A stretch of 64,000 nucleotides of DNA from Microbacterium yannicii (GTDB lineage: Bacteria > Actinomycetota > Actinomycetes > Actinomycetales > Microbacteriaceae): positions 124,001 through 188,000 of the forward strand of contig NZ_JAMXMB010000025.1 in the NCBI RefSeq assembly GCF_024055635.1, given 5' to 3'. A program made the position numbers and the translations under genes. This document shows positions 38,413 to 47,053 of this stretch, one piece after another (position 1 is the first letter of the stretch; each line of letters opens with the position of its first letter). The notes under the pieces were generated by a model. It saw only the letters and a program-made list of their open reading frames with translations. It searched no databases and had not been told where the DNA came from.

Positions 38413-39089
38413 TGCTCGGCCGTGATCAGTTCATAGCCGACACCACGAGTCGTGGCGATCCGCACCGGGGCGCCCACGGCATCCAGTTTGCGGCGCACAT
38501 AGCTCACGTACTGGTCGACGATGTTCGGATCGATGTGGGCACCTGAACCCCAGATCGACTCCATGATCTCCGCTCGCGGCATGACCTGGCCCAGATTGAG
38601 GGCGAGCAGTCGCAGCAGGTCGAACTCGGTGCGGCTCAACCGGAGCTCGCGTCCTCCCGCCGAAATCTCGTGTCTCAGCATGTCGATCTGCAGGCCGCCG
38701 ATGTCGAGTTTCGAAGAGCCGATCGCGTCGCGGCGGCGGAGAGCGCGAAGCCGCGCGGCGAGCTCCGCGAACTCGAAGGGCTTGGTCAGGTAGTCGTCGG
38801 CTCCGGCATCCAGTCCCCGCACACGATCGTCGACTGCATCGCGCGCGGTGAGCACGATGATCGCCAGTCCGGGGTGCTGCCGGCGCATCCACCGACACAC
38901 CTCGAAACCCGACATTCCGGGGAGCATGACGTCGAGCACTGCAATGTCATGCTCGGCGGCGTTCGCGAGTGTCAGGGCATCGAGACCGTTCTCGGCGACG
39001 TCGACGACGTACCCCTCGCCACGAAGGCCGCGCGCGAGAAGGTCGGCCATCTCCGGCTCGTCCTCGACGATCAGGATTCGCAATGCCAC
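38409..39089 (-). CDS. OmpR/PhoB-type response regulator
   Basis: A 226-residue two-domain regulator. The receiver has the acid pair in VEDEPEMA, the phospho-acceptor Asp in IAVLDVMLPGMSG and Lys in YLTKPFEF. The C-terminal winged helix ends SYVRRKLDAVGAPVRIATTRGVGYEL, the PhoB-type signature. It pairs with the kinase that follows it. The COG4705-like membrane gene 27 bases upstream on the same strand is probably in the same transcript. Confidence 0.94.
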   Translation of the reverse strand: MALRILIVEDEPEMADLLARGLRGEGYVVDVAENGLDALTLANAAEHDIAVLDVMLPGMSGFEVCRWMRRQHPGLAIIVLTARDAVDDRVRGLDAGADDYLTKPFEFAELAARLRALRRRDAIGSSKLDIGGLQIDMLRHEISAGGRELRLSRTEFDLLRLLALNLGQVMPRAEIMESIWGSGAHIDPNIVDQYVSYVRRKLDAVGAPVRIATTRGVGYELITAEQ

Positions 39090-39116
39090 ACGGACGTCCC
39101 CTTTCGTGGTGCGATC

Positions 39117-39935
39117 CTACGGGGCGACCGGGGCCAGCCCGCCGGCGAACTCCCGGGCAGCCGCAGCCCGCTGCCGGCGCACTTTGATGCCCAGGTAAGT
39201 CGCGACCGTGACGATCACTACGAGGAACACGACACTCGTGATGGTGGTGCCGAGACCGAGTCCGCCGTCGGCGGGGCTCTGAGACAGCAGATCGCCGATG
39301 GATGCGCCGAGCGGCCGGGTCAGCACGTACGCCGCCCAGAAGCAGAACACGATGTTCGCCTTGAACGCGAAGCGGGCGATCGCGATCACACCGATCAACG
39401 ATGCGAACAGGATCGTCCCGAACATGTAGCCGAGTCCCATCCCCTCGGAGATCAGGTCGCCGGCGGCAGTTCCGAGCGCGAACGTGAGCAGGACCGCCAC
39501 CCAGTAGAACGCTTCCCGACGCCGGCTGAAGATCGTGTGGATCGACAGCGTGCGCTCGCGGAAGAACCAGACACTGAAGGTCGCCGCCAGCAGGAGGCTG
39601 AACACCAGAGTGCTTACCCACAGCTCGACGCCGAGCACGTCGGTCATGATGTCGGTGAGCAGCGTTCCGACGATGCTGATCAGTACCACGACCGTCCAGT
39701 AGACGCCCGACCTGTAGCGCTTGGTGGCGAACTGTGCGACGAGGGCGACGATGAGCAGCGCACTCATGATCCAGGTGGTGGTCGACAGGCCGAGTCCGAG
39801 ATCGACATTCAAGTAGTCGGCGAAGGTCTCACCGGTCGTTGTCGAGAGGATCTTGATCACCCAGAAGGCGAACGTTACCTCCGGCACCCTGTTGAACAAG
39901 ATGGTGCGGATGTGCTCGGGCATCGTGTTTGTCAT
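39117..39935 (-). CDS. COG4705-like integral membrane protein
   Basis: A 272-residue protein with eight or more membrane helices, built as two similar halves: VTFAFWVIKILSTTTGETFADYL in the first and FYWVAVLLTFALGTAAGDLI in the second, plus RPLGASIGDLLSQS near the end. These match the COG4705 family of uncharacterised membrane proteins. It precedes the response regulator by 27 bases and diverges from the GT-C gene across a region with an 11-bp inverted repeat. Function unknown; the family often accompanies two-component systems. Confidence 0.75.
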   Translation of the reverse strand: MTNTMPEHIRTILFNRVPEVTFAFWVIKILSTTTGETFADYLNVDLGLGLSTTTWIMSALLIVALVAQFATKRYRSGVYWTVVVLISIVGTLLTDIMTDVLGVELWVSTLVFSLLLAATFSVWFFRERTLSIHTIFSRRREAFYWVAVLLTFALGTAAGDLISEGMGLGYMFGTILFASLIGVIAIARFAFKANIVFCFWAAYVLTRPLGASIGDLLSQSPADGGLGLGTTITSVVFLVVIVTVATYLGIKVRRQRAAAAREFAGGLAPVAP

Positions 39936-39998
39936 GCGCCCAGATTCCTGAGCCCGGCTTGGCGTTCGCAGGCATTCGCAACCCTCGGCCTGAGTCTT

Positions 39999-40034
39999 CT
40001 CTCAGGAACCGGCTGTTCGTGCCGTTCCTGAGAG
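39999..40034. promoter_or_regulatory. Palindrome in the divergent control region of the envelope block
   Basis: Perfect 11-bp arms CTCTCAGGAAC (39999-40009) and GTTCCTGAGAG (40024-40034), followed by TCTCAGACTC. The CTGAGA/TCTCAG core recurs before the second two-component system. It lies between divergent genes, as a response-regulator site would. Confidence 0.6.
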
Positions 40035-40129
40035 GCTTCTCAGACTCACCGGCCGCAAATAGATGACCCTCCGATCCTCGGTCGCGATGGTGACGACAAC
40101 GCCGCGCCGCTCGTCGAAGGAGGAATCGG

Positions 40130-41638
40130 ATGCTGCAGCTCGAGTCACCTGACGCAAACGCCGCACCGATCCCCCGGGTGGGGCGTATGCACCCCGCCCT
40201 GATCGTCGGCGTCATCGGGACCGTGATCGGGTTCGCGGGGTCATGGATCCCTTCCTATTGGGGTGACGAGGCCGCCAGCGTGCTCTCGGCCTCGCGGACC
40301 TGGCCGAGTCTCGGCGCGATGCTGCTCCAGATCGACGGCGTGCACGGGCTGTACTACGGGTTCCTCAAGGTGTGGACAGCGCTCTTCGGCACATCCGAAG
40401 CGGCGACGCGGGCCCCGAGCGCGATCGCCGTCGGATTCATGGTCGCCGGCACGGTCGTACTCGCAAGGAGGTTCGTCGGCACCCGGATCGCCGTGATCGC
40501 CGGGATCATCGCGGCGGTCCTCCCACGGGCCACCTACATGGCGGGCGAGACCCGCTCTTACGCGATCGGTGCCGCAGCGGCGGTGTGGATCACGGTGCTC
40601 CTCGTCCGCACGGTGCGGCCTGACGCATCAAGACGTCTGTGGCTGGTGTACGGACTCGCGTGCGCCGCGGCGATGTACCTCTTCCTGTATCTGGGGCTGG
40701 TGCTCGTGGTCCACGGCATCGTCGTGGCCCTGCTCTCGCGGGCGCGATGGCGGATGTGGGCACGAGCCGCAGGGTTCGCGCTTCTGCTCGCGGTGCCGAT
40801 CCTGGTGGTCGGGGCGATCCAACGCGAGCAGATCGGCTTCCTCGCGCGGCGTCACTACGCGACCGCCGCCAACATCCTCACGAAGCAGTGGTTCGGGTAT
40901 CCCCTCCTGGCAGTCGCCGCATGGCTGCTCATCCTGACGGCGGCCGCCTGGCTGATTCTCGCCCTTGTCGGGCGACGGCCGCTCGGTGCGCGGATGCGGC
41001 TGACGGTTCTCACGCTGACGTGGCTCGTCGCTCCGACCGTGCTTCTGCTCATCGGCAACGCCTTGCTGGCGCCGATGTACAACGTCCGCTACCTGTCGTT
41101 CTGCGCTCCGGCCGCGGCTGTGCTTGTCGCGCTCGGCATCGCGACGATCGGCGAAACAGTGGTGTCGCACTGGCGGCCCGCGCTCACCGCGGTCATCGCG
41201 ACGGCCCTGGTGGCGGCATCCATCCCCGTCTACATCGGCCAGCGCGCGCCCTGGGCGAAGGATGGCGGCAGCGACTGGCGCGCCGTGGCCGAGTACGTCC
41301 AGCGGAACGCGTCCGGTGGGGTGGTGCTGTTCGACCAGACGACCAAGCCCTCGCGTGACCCGCGGCTCGCGCTCGACATCTACCCGAGGGCGTTCGCAGC
41401 CCTCGACGACATCGCCCTCGAAGCGCCGTTCGTCGCCCGGACCCGACTCTGGGATCGTGTCGCCGACAACGCCGACGTCACGTCGGAGATCACCGGTGCC
41501 TCACAGGCGTGGGCTGTCGAGGCACGACACGGCACCGCGACGCCGCCGGATGTTGCATTGCTGGAGGGACTTGACTACCACGTCGAGTCCGCTGTTCTGA
41601 TCCACCGAATCACCGTTTACCACCTGTCGAAGGAGTGA
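40130..41638 (+). CDS. GT-C family (GT39/ArnT-like) polyprenyl-phosphate-sugar glycosyltransferase
   Basis: A 502-residue membrane protein with about eleven helices. The first extracytoplasmic loop has the acidic pair in SYWGDEAASVLSA, the motif that marks PMT/ArnT-type GT-C enzymes, followed by GLYYGFLKVW. Such enzymes take a sugar from a polyprenyl phosphate and place it on a protein, lipid or glycan outside the membrane. A soluble C-terminal region follows the last helix. The donor is plausibly made by the GT2 encoded four bases downstream. Acceptor unknown. Confidence 0.85.
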   Translation: MLQLESPDANAAPIPRVGRMHPALIVGVIGTVIGFAGSWIPSYWGDEAASVLSASRTWPSLGAMLLQIDGVHGLYYGFLKVWTALFGTSEAATRAPSAIAVGFMVAGTVVLARRFVGTRIAVIAGIIAAVLPRATYMAGETRSYAIGAAAAVWITVLLVRTVRPDASRRLWLVYGLACAAAMYLFLYLGLVLVVHGIVVALLSRARWRMWARAAGFALLLAVPILVVGAIQREQIGFLARRHYATAANILTKQWFGYPLLAVAAWLLILTAAAWLILALVGRRPLGARMRLTVLTLTWLVAPTVLLLIGNALLAPMYNVRYLSFCAPAAAVLVALGIATIGETVVSHWRPALTAVIATALVAASIPVYIGQRAPWAKDGGSDWRAVAEYVQRNASGGVVLFDQTTKPSRDPRLALDIYPRAFAALDDIALEAPFVARTRLWDRVADNADVTSEITGASQAWAVEARHGTATPPDVALLEGLDYHVESAVLIHRITVYHLSKE

Positions 41639-41642
41639 ACCC

Positions 41643-42386
41643 ATGACCACGCTCGCGATCCTGCCGACGTACAACGAACTCGAGAGCCTCGAGGGCGTGG
41701 TGCGCCGATTCCGACGCAGCGTCCCGGACGTCGAGGTCCTGATCGTCGACGACGACTCGCCTGACGGCACCGGACGACTCGCGGACCGGCTCGCCGACGA
41801 CCGCCCGAACGTGCACGTCATACATCGAGCCGTCAGGACCGGACTCGGCGGGGCCTATCTCGAGGGTTTCGCCTGGGCGCTGCGCGAAGGCTTCGACGTC
41901 ATCGTCGAATGCGACGCCGACGGTTCGCATCGCCCGGAGGAGCTCCCACGGCTCCTGGCCGCGATCGAGACGAGCGATGTGGTGGTCGGTTCGCGGTGGA
42001 CAGCGGGTGGAGCGGTCGAGAAGAACTGGCCGCTGTCGCGCCGACTGCTCTCGCGGGGCGGCAGCGCCTACGCGCGGCTGATGCTCCGCATCCGTCAGAA
42101 GGACGCCACAGGCGGCTACCGCGCGTATCGTGCGGCCGCCCTGCGGGCTCTCGAACTCGAGAGTGTGAGCAGCCAGGGCTACTGCTTCCAGATCGAACTG
42201 CTCTGGCGGGCCAACCGAAGCGGCCTTCGGATCACAGAGGTGCCGATCACGTTCAGCGACCGTACGCTCGGGGTCTCGAAGATGCGCGGTCGCATCGTCG
42301 CAGAGGCCATGTGGCGGGTCACGAGGTGGGGCCTTGCCACTGTGCTCGACCCGGGCTCGTCGCCGGTACTGGTCAACCATGCCTGA
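41643..42386 (+). CDS. Polyprenol-phosphate mannose synthase-like GT2 (Dpm1/Ppm1 type)
   Basis: A 247-residue cytoplasmic GT2 enzyme that should move a hexose from a nucleotide sugar to polyprenyl phosphate. It shows LPTYNELESLEGVV at the start, VDDDSPDGTG, the metal-binding ECDADGSHRPEE (DXD), GSRWTAGGAV, and the acceptor loop ATGGYRAYR. No membrane helices are attached, as in bacterial Ppm1 catalytic domains. Stop and start signals place it between the GT-C enzyme and the GtrA protein in one operon. Confidence 0.9.
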   Translation: MTTLAILPTYNELESLEGVVRRFRRSVPDVEVLIVDDDSPDGTGRLADRLADDRPNVHVIHRAVRTGLGGAYLEGFAWALREGFDVIVECDADGSHRPEELPRLLAAIETSDVVVGSRWTAGGAVEKNWPLSRRLLSRGGSAYARLMLRIRQKDATGGYRAYRAAALRALELESVSSQGYCFQIELLWRANRSGLRITEVPITFSDRTLGVSKMRGRIVAEAMWRVTRWGLATVLDPGSSPVLVNHA

Positions 42387-42870
42387 CGAGCGTCTTCGCG
42401 CCCAGGTGCGCGATCTGGCGAGGTTCGCCGTCGTCGGCGGGTTCGGGGTCGTCGTCGACCTGACGGTCTTCAACCTGCTTCGAGTGTCGCTCCTGGCCGA
42501 CGACCGGGTCGCAGGGGCGGCCCTGATCGCGAAGTCGATCGCGGTGATCGTCGCCATCCTCACCAACTGGGCCGGCAACCGCTGGTGGACCTTCCGCACC
42601 CAGCGGGGCACGAGGCTTGTCTCCGAAGCCGCGAAGTTCTTCGTGGTCAGTCTTGCCGGCAGTGGCATCACCCTGCTGTGCCTTGCCTTCAGCCACTACG
42701 TCCTCGACCTCACGTCCGGGCTGGCCGACAACATCTCGGCGAATGTCGTCGGGCTGGTGCTCGGCTCCGCCTTCCGCTTCGTCGTCGCGAGGACCTGGAT
42801 CTTCCGCAGCGGCCCCGGAGCGCCGACCGTGAGCGTTCTCTCAGGCGCGGTCTCTCCGCGTCACCTCTGA
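42379..42870 (+). CDS. GtrA-family membrane protein (probable lipid-linked sugar flippase)
   Basis: A 163-residue protein with four membrane helices and the GtrA signature RFAVVGGFGVVVDLTVFNLL at the start and NRWWTFRTQ after the second helix, ending SAFRFVVARTWIFRS. GtrA proteins are thought to move polyprenyl-phosphate sugars across the membrane. Its ATG overlaps the GT2 gene by eight bases, and its stop overlaps the next ATG by one (TGATG), so the four genes are tightly coupled. Confidence 0.88.
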   Translation: MPDERLRAQVRDLARFAVVGGFGVVVDLTVFNLLRVSLLADDRVAGAALIAKSIAVIVAILTNWAGNRWWTFRTQRGTRLVSEAAKFFVVSLAGSGITLLCLAFSHYVLDLTSGLADNISANVVGLVLGSAFRFVVARTWIFRSGPGAPTVSVLSGAVSPRHL

Positions 42871-43604
42871 TGAGCGGACGGGCTCCTTGGCCTCGAAGTC
42901 ACGAACCAGGACGGATGGTCCTCTTGCACACGCCTGCCGGCACCGCTCGCGTCGTCGCACTGTTCGGCGCGCTGACCGGCATCGGTCTCGTCGTGCTGCT
43001 CGGGACTGTCACTCGCACGCTCGGCAACGGACCGCTCACGATCGATCAGTGGTGGCACGATCTCATGCTCGACTGGCGCACGCCGGTCGGGCTCACCTTC
43101 GCCCACGTACTCGAGTTCGTCGGCGGCCCGTTGCCGATGATCATCGTGTCCGTCGTCGTCGTCGGCCTGTTCCTGCTCTTCAGACGCCCCTGGGACGCCC
43201 TCGTCGTCGCCGCCACGCTCGCGGTGTCGGAGGCGATCGCCGGGATTCTCAAGGTCGCCTTCAACCGCCCCCGCCCGGACGATTCGCTGACGAACACGGC
43301 GATGACCTCATACCCATCAGGGCACACGACTCTCGCTGCAGCCACCGCGATCTCGCTGGGGCTCGTCCTCGCGCGAGCCATCGTCTGGGTTCTCGCCGTC
43401 GCCTGGACGGTCCTGATGGCGTGGAGTCGGACATATCTCGGGGCACATTGGCTGACGGATGTCGTGGGCGGAGTGCTGCTCGGCGCATCGGTCGCTCTCG
43501 TGATGTGGGTGATCGTGGCCAAGATCCGAGATCGGGAGGAACTGCGCCACGGTGGCGCGGCGCTGGAACCGCTGCTCGCAGGCAGAGGTCGTGACCCGCT
43601 CTGA
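42870..43604 (+). CDS. PAP2-family membrane phosphatase, copy 2
   Basis: A 244-residue membrane phosphatase with six helices and intact motifs KVAFNRPRP, YPSGHTTLAAA and SRTYLGAHWLTDVVGG. It is the last gene of the operon GT-C, GT2, GtrA, PAP2 and could dephosphorylate the polyprenyl carrier released by the GT-C reaction. The ATG at 42870 is chosen because of the TGATG overlap with gtrA. The element carries two PAP2 genes of different sequence, so they are not a recent duplicate. Confidence 0.88.
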   Translation: MSGRAPWPRSHEPGRMVLLHTPAGTARVVALFGALTGIGLVVLLGTVTRTLGNGPLTIDQWWHDLMLDWRTPVGLTFAHVLEFVGGPLPMIIVSVVVVGLFLLFRRPWDALVVAATLAVSEAIAGILKVAFNRPRPDDSLTNTAMTSYPSGHTTLAAATAISLGLVLARAIVWVLAVAWTVLMAWSRTYLGAHWLTDVVGGVLLGASVALVMWVIVAKIRDREELRHGGAALEPLLAGRGRDPL

Positions 43605-43629
43605 GCGAGCGGGTCACGTATGGAGGCTG

Positions 43630-43956
43630 CTACGGGGCTGCCGGCCCGTCGTCGGCGGTCTCGCCGTCGCTCGTGCCGTCCTCGATGCCTTCATCGTCGG
43701 CGGTCTCGCCGTCATTTGTGCCGTCTTCGACCTCCTGGTCGTCGGCGGTCTCGCCGTCATTCGTGCCGTCCTCGACACCCTGGTCGTCGGCGGTCTCGCC
43801 GTCGTTCGTGCCGTCCTCGACAGAGGTCCCTGAGGGGCTGGGCGAGGATGCCTGAGCGATGACCGGGATGCCGAGGGCCAGCCCGCCAGCGACGACGACT
43901 GCGGCGATTGCCGACCCCACGGCGATGCGGGTCTTCTTCCTCTTCTCGGCGTCCAT
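43630..43956 (-). CDS. Small acidic 15-residue-repeat protein, membrane-anchored or secreted
   Basis: A 108-residue protein with a signal or anchor helix (TRIAVGSAIAAVVVAGGLALG) and four repeats of a 15-residue acidic unit, EDGTNDGETADDQ with a two-residue joiner, ending DDGPAAP. The DNA repeat has a 45-base period starting at 43653. The exposed chain is almost only Asp, Glu, Gly and Thr, so it could bind divalent cations or cationic peptides. It lies 13 bases before the second histidine kinase gene on the same strand's downstream side, so co-transcription is likely. I know no family for it. Confidence 0.72.
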   Translation of the reverse strand: MDAEKRKKTRIAVGSAIAAVVVAGGLALGIPVIAQASSPSPSGTSVEDGTNDGETADDQGVEDGTNDGETADDQEVEDGTNDGETADDEGIEDGTSDGETADDGPAAP

Positions 43957-43969
43957 GTTCTGCTTCCTT

Positions 43970-44944
43970 TCAGACGGGATGTGCCGTCATATCGACGGTA
44001 CGGCGGGCATCGTGAGATGAACGTGAGAGCGGCAGGCTCATGCCGACCGTCGTGCCGGCACCGGGGTTCGACGAGATGGAGACCTTGCCACCGACGGACG
44101 CACAGATGTCGCGAACGATCGAGAGGCCCAGGCCGCTCCCCTCGGCGCTTCGGGATGGGTCGGCCTGCCAGAACCTGTCGAAGGCGTGCCGCGCCTCGTC
44201 TGCGCTCATGCCGACGCCTCGATCCACGACGTCTACGAGTCCCCAGTGGCCTCTGCTCGAGACACGCACTGAGACGAGACTCGCCGGATCGGAGTACCGG
44301 CAGGCGTTCACGAGCACGTTGACGAGCGCACGCTGAGCGGCGGCATCCGATATCGCGACCATCGGACGCGACACGACCTCGATCTCCACGCGAGTGGGGT
44401 CCGGGAGCAGGGCGACGGCGCGGCCGACCGCGCCGGCCAGTTCGACAGATTGATCGCCGCGCTTCGCATGGATGCCCTCGGACGAGGCGATGAGATCGGC
44501 GGCGATGGCGGCGAGGGCATGGGTCGCATCGAGCGCCGTCTCACAAGCCTGGCGGTACTCCTCGGCGCTGCGGGGCCGCAACAGCGCGAGCTCGAGCTGG
44601 GCTTGGATCGCCGTGAGCGGCGTCCTCAGCTCATGCGACGCATCGTCGACGAACCGGCGCTGGGCTTCGAGAGTGGCGGCGACGGGCCGCATCGCCACCC
44701 CGGCGAGGACCCAGCTCGACACGGGCGCAACAACGAGCAAACCGATGAAGGCGAGCAGGAGGGCCGACTGCAGGGTCGCGAATCCGGCCTCGGCGGTCTG
44801 CGGTGGTCCGCTGTCCTCGGTGCCGTCGAAGTCGAAAGTCGACGTGACGTACATGTATACCGCTATCGCGAACATGGCGTAGGTCAGCAGTTGGACGGCG
44901 GTGAACCCGAGCGTCAGCCGCCAGCGGGCGCGACGAACGATCAC
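43970..44944 (-). CDS. Sensor histidine kinase of the second two-component system
   Basis: A 324-residue kinase with two membrane helices around residues 15-30 and 60-80 and a short extracytoplasmic loop rich in Asp and Glu (TSTFDFDGTEDSGPPQ). The phospho-accepting His is in DDASHELRTPLTAI, and the ATPase has NVLVNACRYS, DRGVGMS and GSGLGLSIV. I set the start at the GTG at 44944 (IVRRARWRLTLGF follows), which overlaps the response regulator stop as GTGA. The acidic loop and adjacent acidic repeat protein suggest cation or peptide sensing, which is inference. Confidence 0.92.
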   Translation of the reverse strand: MIVRRARWRLTLGFTAVQLLTYAMFAIAVYMYVTSTFDFDGTEDSGPPQTAEAGFATLQSALLLAFIGLLVVAPVSSWVLAGVAMRPVAATLEAQRRFVDDASHELRTPLTAIQAQLELALLRPRSAEEYRQACETALDATHALAAIAADLIASSEGIHAKRGDQSVELAGAVGRAVALLPDPTRVEIEVVSRPMVAISDAAAQRALVNVLVNACRYSDPASLVSVRVSSRGHWGLVDVVDRGVGMSADEARHAFDRFWQADPSRSAEGSGLGLSIVRDICASVGGKVSISSNPGAGTTVGMSLPLSRSSHDARRTVDMTAHPV

Positions 44945-45624
44945 GCGGGCCCGCTCGAGACCGAATAGCCGGCCCCGCGATGTGTGCGGATCGGGTCGCT
45001 CTCGCCCGGCACGGCGAGCTTGCGACGGAGGTACCGGATGTAGGTCGGCACCACGTTGCTGTATCCCTCGTAGTTGCGATCCCAGGCGTGGTCGATCAGC
45101 TCGCTGCTCGCCACCACGGAGTCGGGATGCCGCATCAGATATTCGAGCACCGAGAACTCCTTCGGGCTGAGCGGGATCGTCCGTCCTCGGCGCTGGACCG
45201 ACCGCTGGCTGGGGTCCAGGGTGAGCGAGCCGACAGTGAGGCGAGGCGGCACCGCGGTGGGCGTGCGCCGCAGCAGCGCCCGCACCCGAGCGAGCAGCTC
45301 CTCGACGTGGAAGGGTTTGACGAGATAGTCGTCGGCACCGGCATCCAGGCACTGCACGATCGTGGCGCGCGCACCGATCGCCGTCAGCATGAGGATCGGT
45401 GTGCCGGGAGAATGATCACGGATGCGGCGACACAGCTCGACCCCGCCACCGGGCATCCCGGGAAGCCGCACGTCGAGGATCAGGAGATCTTCGGGCTCTA
45501 TCTCGAAGGCCGTCAGCCCGTCGCCGGCGTCGGCCTCGACATCCACCGCGTAGCCCGCCTCGCGCAGCAGCTGTGCGACCGTGGTGGCTACTCGTTGATC
45601 GTCCTCGACAACAAGGATGCGCAT
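44941..45624 (-). CDS. OmpR-type response regulator of the second two-component system
   Basis: A 227-residue regulator with receiver motifs VEDDQRVA, phospho-Asp in LLILDVRLPGMPG and Lys in YLVKPFHV, and a winged-helix DNA-binding domain ending YIRYLRRKL and THRGAGYSVS. It precedes its kinase with a GTGA overlap. A GTCTGA-n8-TCAGAC palindrome lies about 60 bases upstream and could be its own binding site. It may control the acidic repeat gene and the FetB-like permease gene further upstream. Confidence 0.93.
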   Translation of the reverse strand: MRILVVEDDQRVATTVAQLLREAGYAVDVEADAGDGLTAFEIEPEDLLILDVRLPGMPGGGVELCRRIRDHSPGTPILMLTAIGARATIVQCLDAGADDYLVKPFHVEELLARVRALLRRTPTAVPPRLTVGSLTLDPSQRSVQRRGRTIPLSPKEFSVLEYLMRHPDSVVASSELIDHAWDRNYEGYSNVVPTYIRYLRRKLAVPGESDPIRTHRGAGYSVSSGPA

Positions 45625-45685
45625 GAGACCTCCGCCACGATTCTCGGGGTGGATGCTGGGGGCGGGCGGTGCTCCGCGCCAGCGG

Positions 45686-45705
45686 GTCTGAGACTCTCTT
45701 CAGAC
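45686..45705. promoter_or_regulatory. CTGAGA-type palindrome before the second two-component system
   Basis: GTCTGA at 45686-45691 and TCAGAC at 45700-45705 form an inverted repeat around GACTCTCT. The same CTGAGA/TCTCAG words occur at 39999-40044 before the first system and the glycosyltransferase operon. Confidence 0.5.
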
Positions 45706-45724
45706 TTCGGTGCCCTCGACCGTT

Positions 45725-46474
45725 TTAGCGCGGCGGGGCTGGCTTCACGCGCACACGTCCCATCCATCCGACGACGAGGACGGCGGTGATGGAGCCGGCG
45801 GCCATGATGGCAGCGAGGACGATGATCTGAAACCGTCCTGCCTCAAGCGGTGACAGGCCGCCGAAGATCGCGCCGATGAACGCTCCCGGCAGGACGACCA
45901 GGCCGGTGGTCTTGGTCTGATCGATCGCCGGGATCAAGGCGTCTCGAACCGAGCGTCGTGCGAGCTGGAGAGTGGAGGTCCGTGGAGAGGCGCCGAGTGC
46001 GAGCCATCCCTCCACCTCGTCCCAGTGATCGATGACCGTGGTGGTGAACATCCGCCCGCTGAGCGTCGCGATGCTCATCGTGTTGCCGATGACGATCGCG
46101 CCGATCGCGAGGGCATACCTGCTCGTGAACTGGAGTGCACCCGAGGCGAACACTGCCGCGCCGGCAACGGCCACCCCTGCGGCCATGGACGATGCCATGA
46201 TCGCGACACCGTGCGGCGACCACCCGATCCGGCTGGTCGCGACGGAGACGGCGATGCCGAACATCACGGTAAGCGCAATCGCGATCCATCCCGGGCTGGC
46301 GATGATGCCGGTGAGGACGACACTGATCAGCGCGAGCTGCACGGTGCCGCGCGCTATGGCGACAGCCGGAGACCAACCGCGCGGCACGCCGAACGCGAGA
46401 AGGACGACCGTCGTGATGACCGCCAGGATCGCCACGGCGATGAGCGTGGGTGCGATGTCGGCGAGCGGAGCCAC
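45725..46474 (-). CDS. FetB/UPF0014-type ABC transporter permease without an ATPase partner
   Basis: A 249-residue membrane protein with about seven helices. GNTMSIATLSGRMFTT and the block EGWLALGASPRTSTLQLARRSVRDALIP, followed by TKTTGLVVLPGAFIGAIFGG, match the FetB family, which with the ATPase FetA exports iron in E. coli. No ATPase gene is adjacent, and it lies at the end of the cargo block about 100 bases upstream of the second response regulator. It could use a chromosomal ATPase or have lost its partner. Confidence 0.78.
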   Translation of the reverse strand: MAPLADIAPTLIAVAILAVITTVVLLAFGVPRGWSPAVAIARGTVQLALISVVLTGIIASPGWIAIALTVMFGIAVSVATSRIGWSPHGVAIMASSMAAGVAVAGAAVFASGALQFTSRYALAIGAIVIGNTMSIATLSGRMFTTTVIDHWDEVEGWLALGASPRTSTLQLARRSVRDALIPAIDQTKTTGLVVLPGAFIGAIFGGLSPLEAGRFQIIVLAAIMAAGSITAVLVVGWMGRVRVKPAPPR

Positions 46475-47053
46475 GGTCGCGAGCCTACCGGCGGCGGTGC
46501 GCCGACCTCTTCGGTTCCGAGCACTGGCCTGTTAGCTGAGCATCGTCGATGTGAGTTGCGACAAGTGGCTCGGCGAGGGCGTTGTCCTCACCGTTGAGTT
46601 CACCGCAGTTGATGAGTCCGCCACGAGTGAGCCGTGAGCTGCGAGCGCGGCACCGTCGCTGTTCTTCGATGATGCGCACTCGCTCACGAGTGAGAAGGCC
46701 ATGTATCACCCGGACCCCTCGGACGACCGCTGCGGGACTGGCTCTCGGGCGGTCAAACCCCACAGCTCCAGTCAGGTGCTCTCCGATCTCACCTCAGTCT
46801 TCGCCGCTGCTGCGACATTCAGCGATCACGCGGGCGGAGATGGCGCAGTGCACGGAGTGAGCGGTGCTAAGCGGAGCTCGGAGCGCAGCGGAGAGCGGAG
46901 TCTGCAAATAGCGAGCGGCGGGAACGGAGCCGTCGATGACCGCTACACTCTCGCCGTCGGAGAAGGGGTGACATCAACCGAAGCGAGAGCGTGTCCCAAG
47001 TCAGTTTGGGATGCTGCGGTCTCGACCTTGCGGCTTGCGCGGAGTAGCACCCG
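46475..47053. other. 580-base region without a convincing gene
   Basis: Short frames on both strands lack ribosome-binding sites and family resemblance. Features seen are two CACGAGTGAG words (46622 and 46684) and a purine-rich stretch around 46855-46920 in which AGCGGAG-type words recur five or more times. It might hold an RNA, a site used in excision or transfer, or decayed DNA. I cannot choose between these. Confidence 0.4.
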
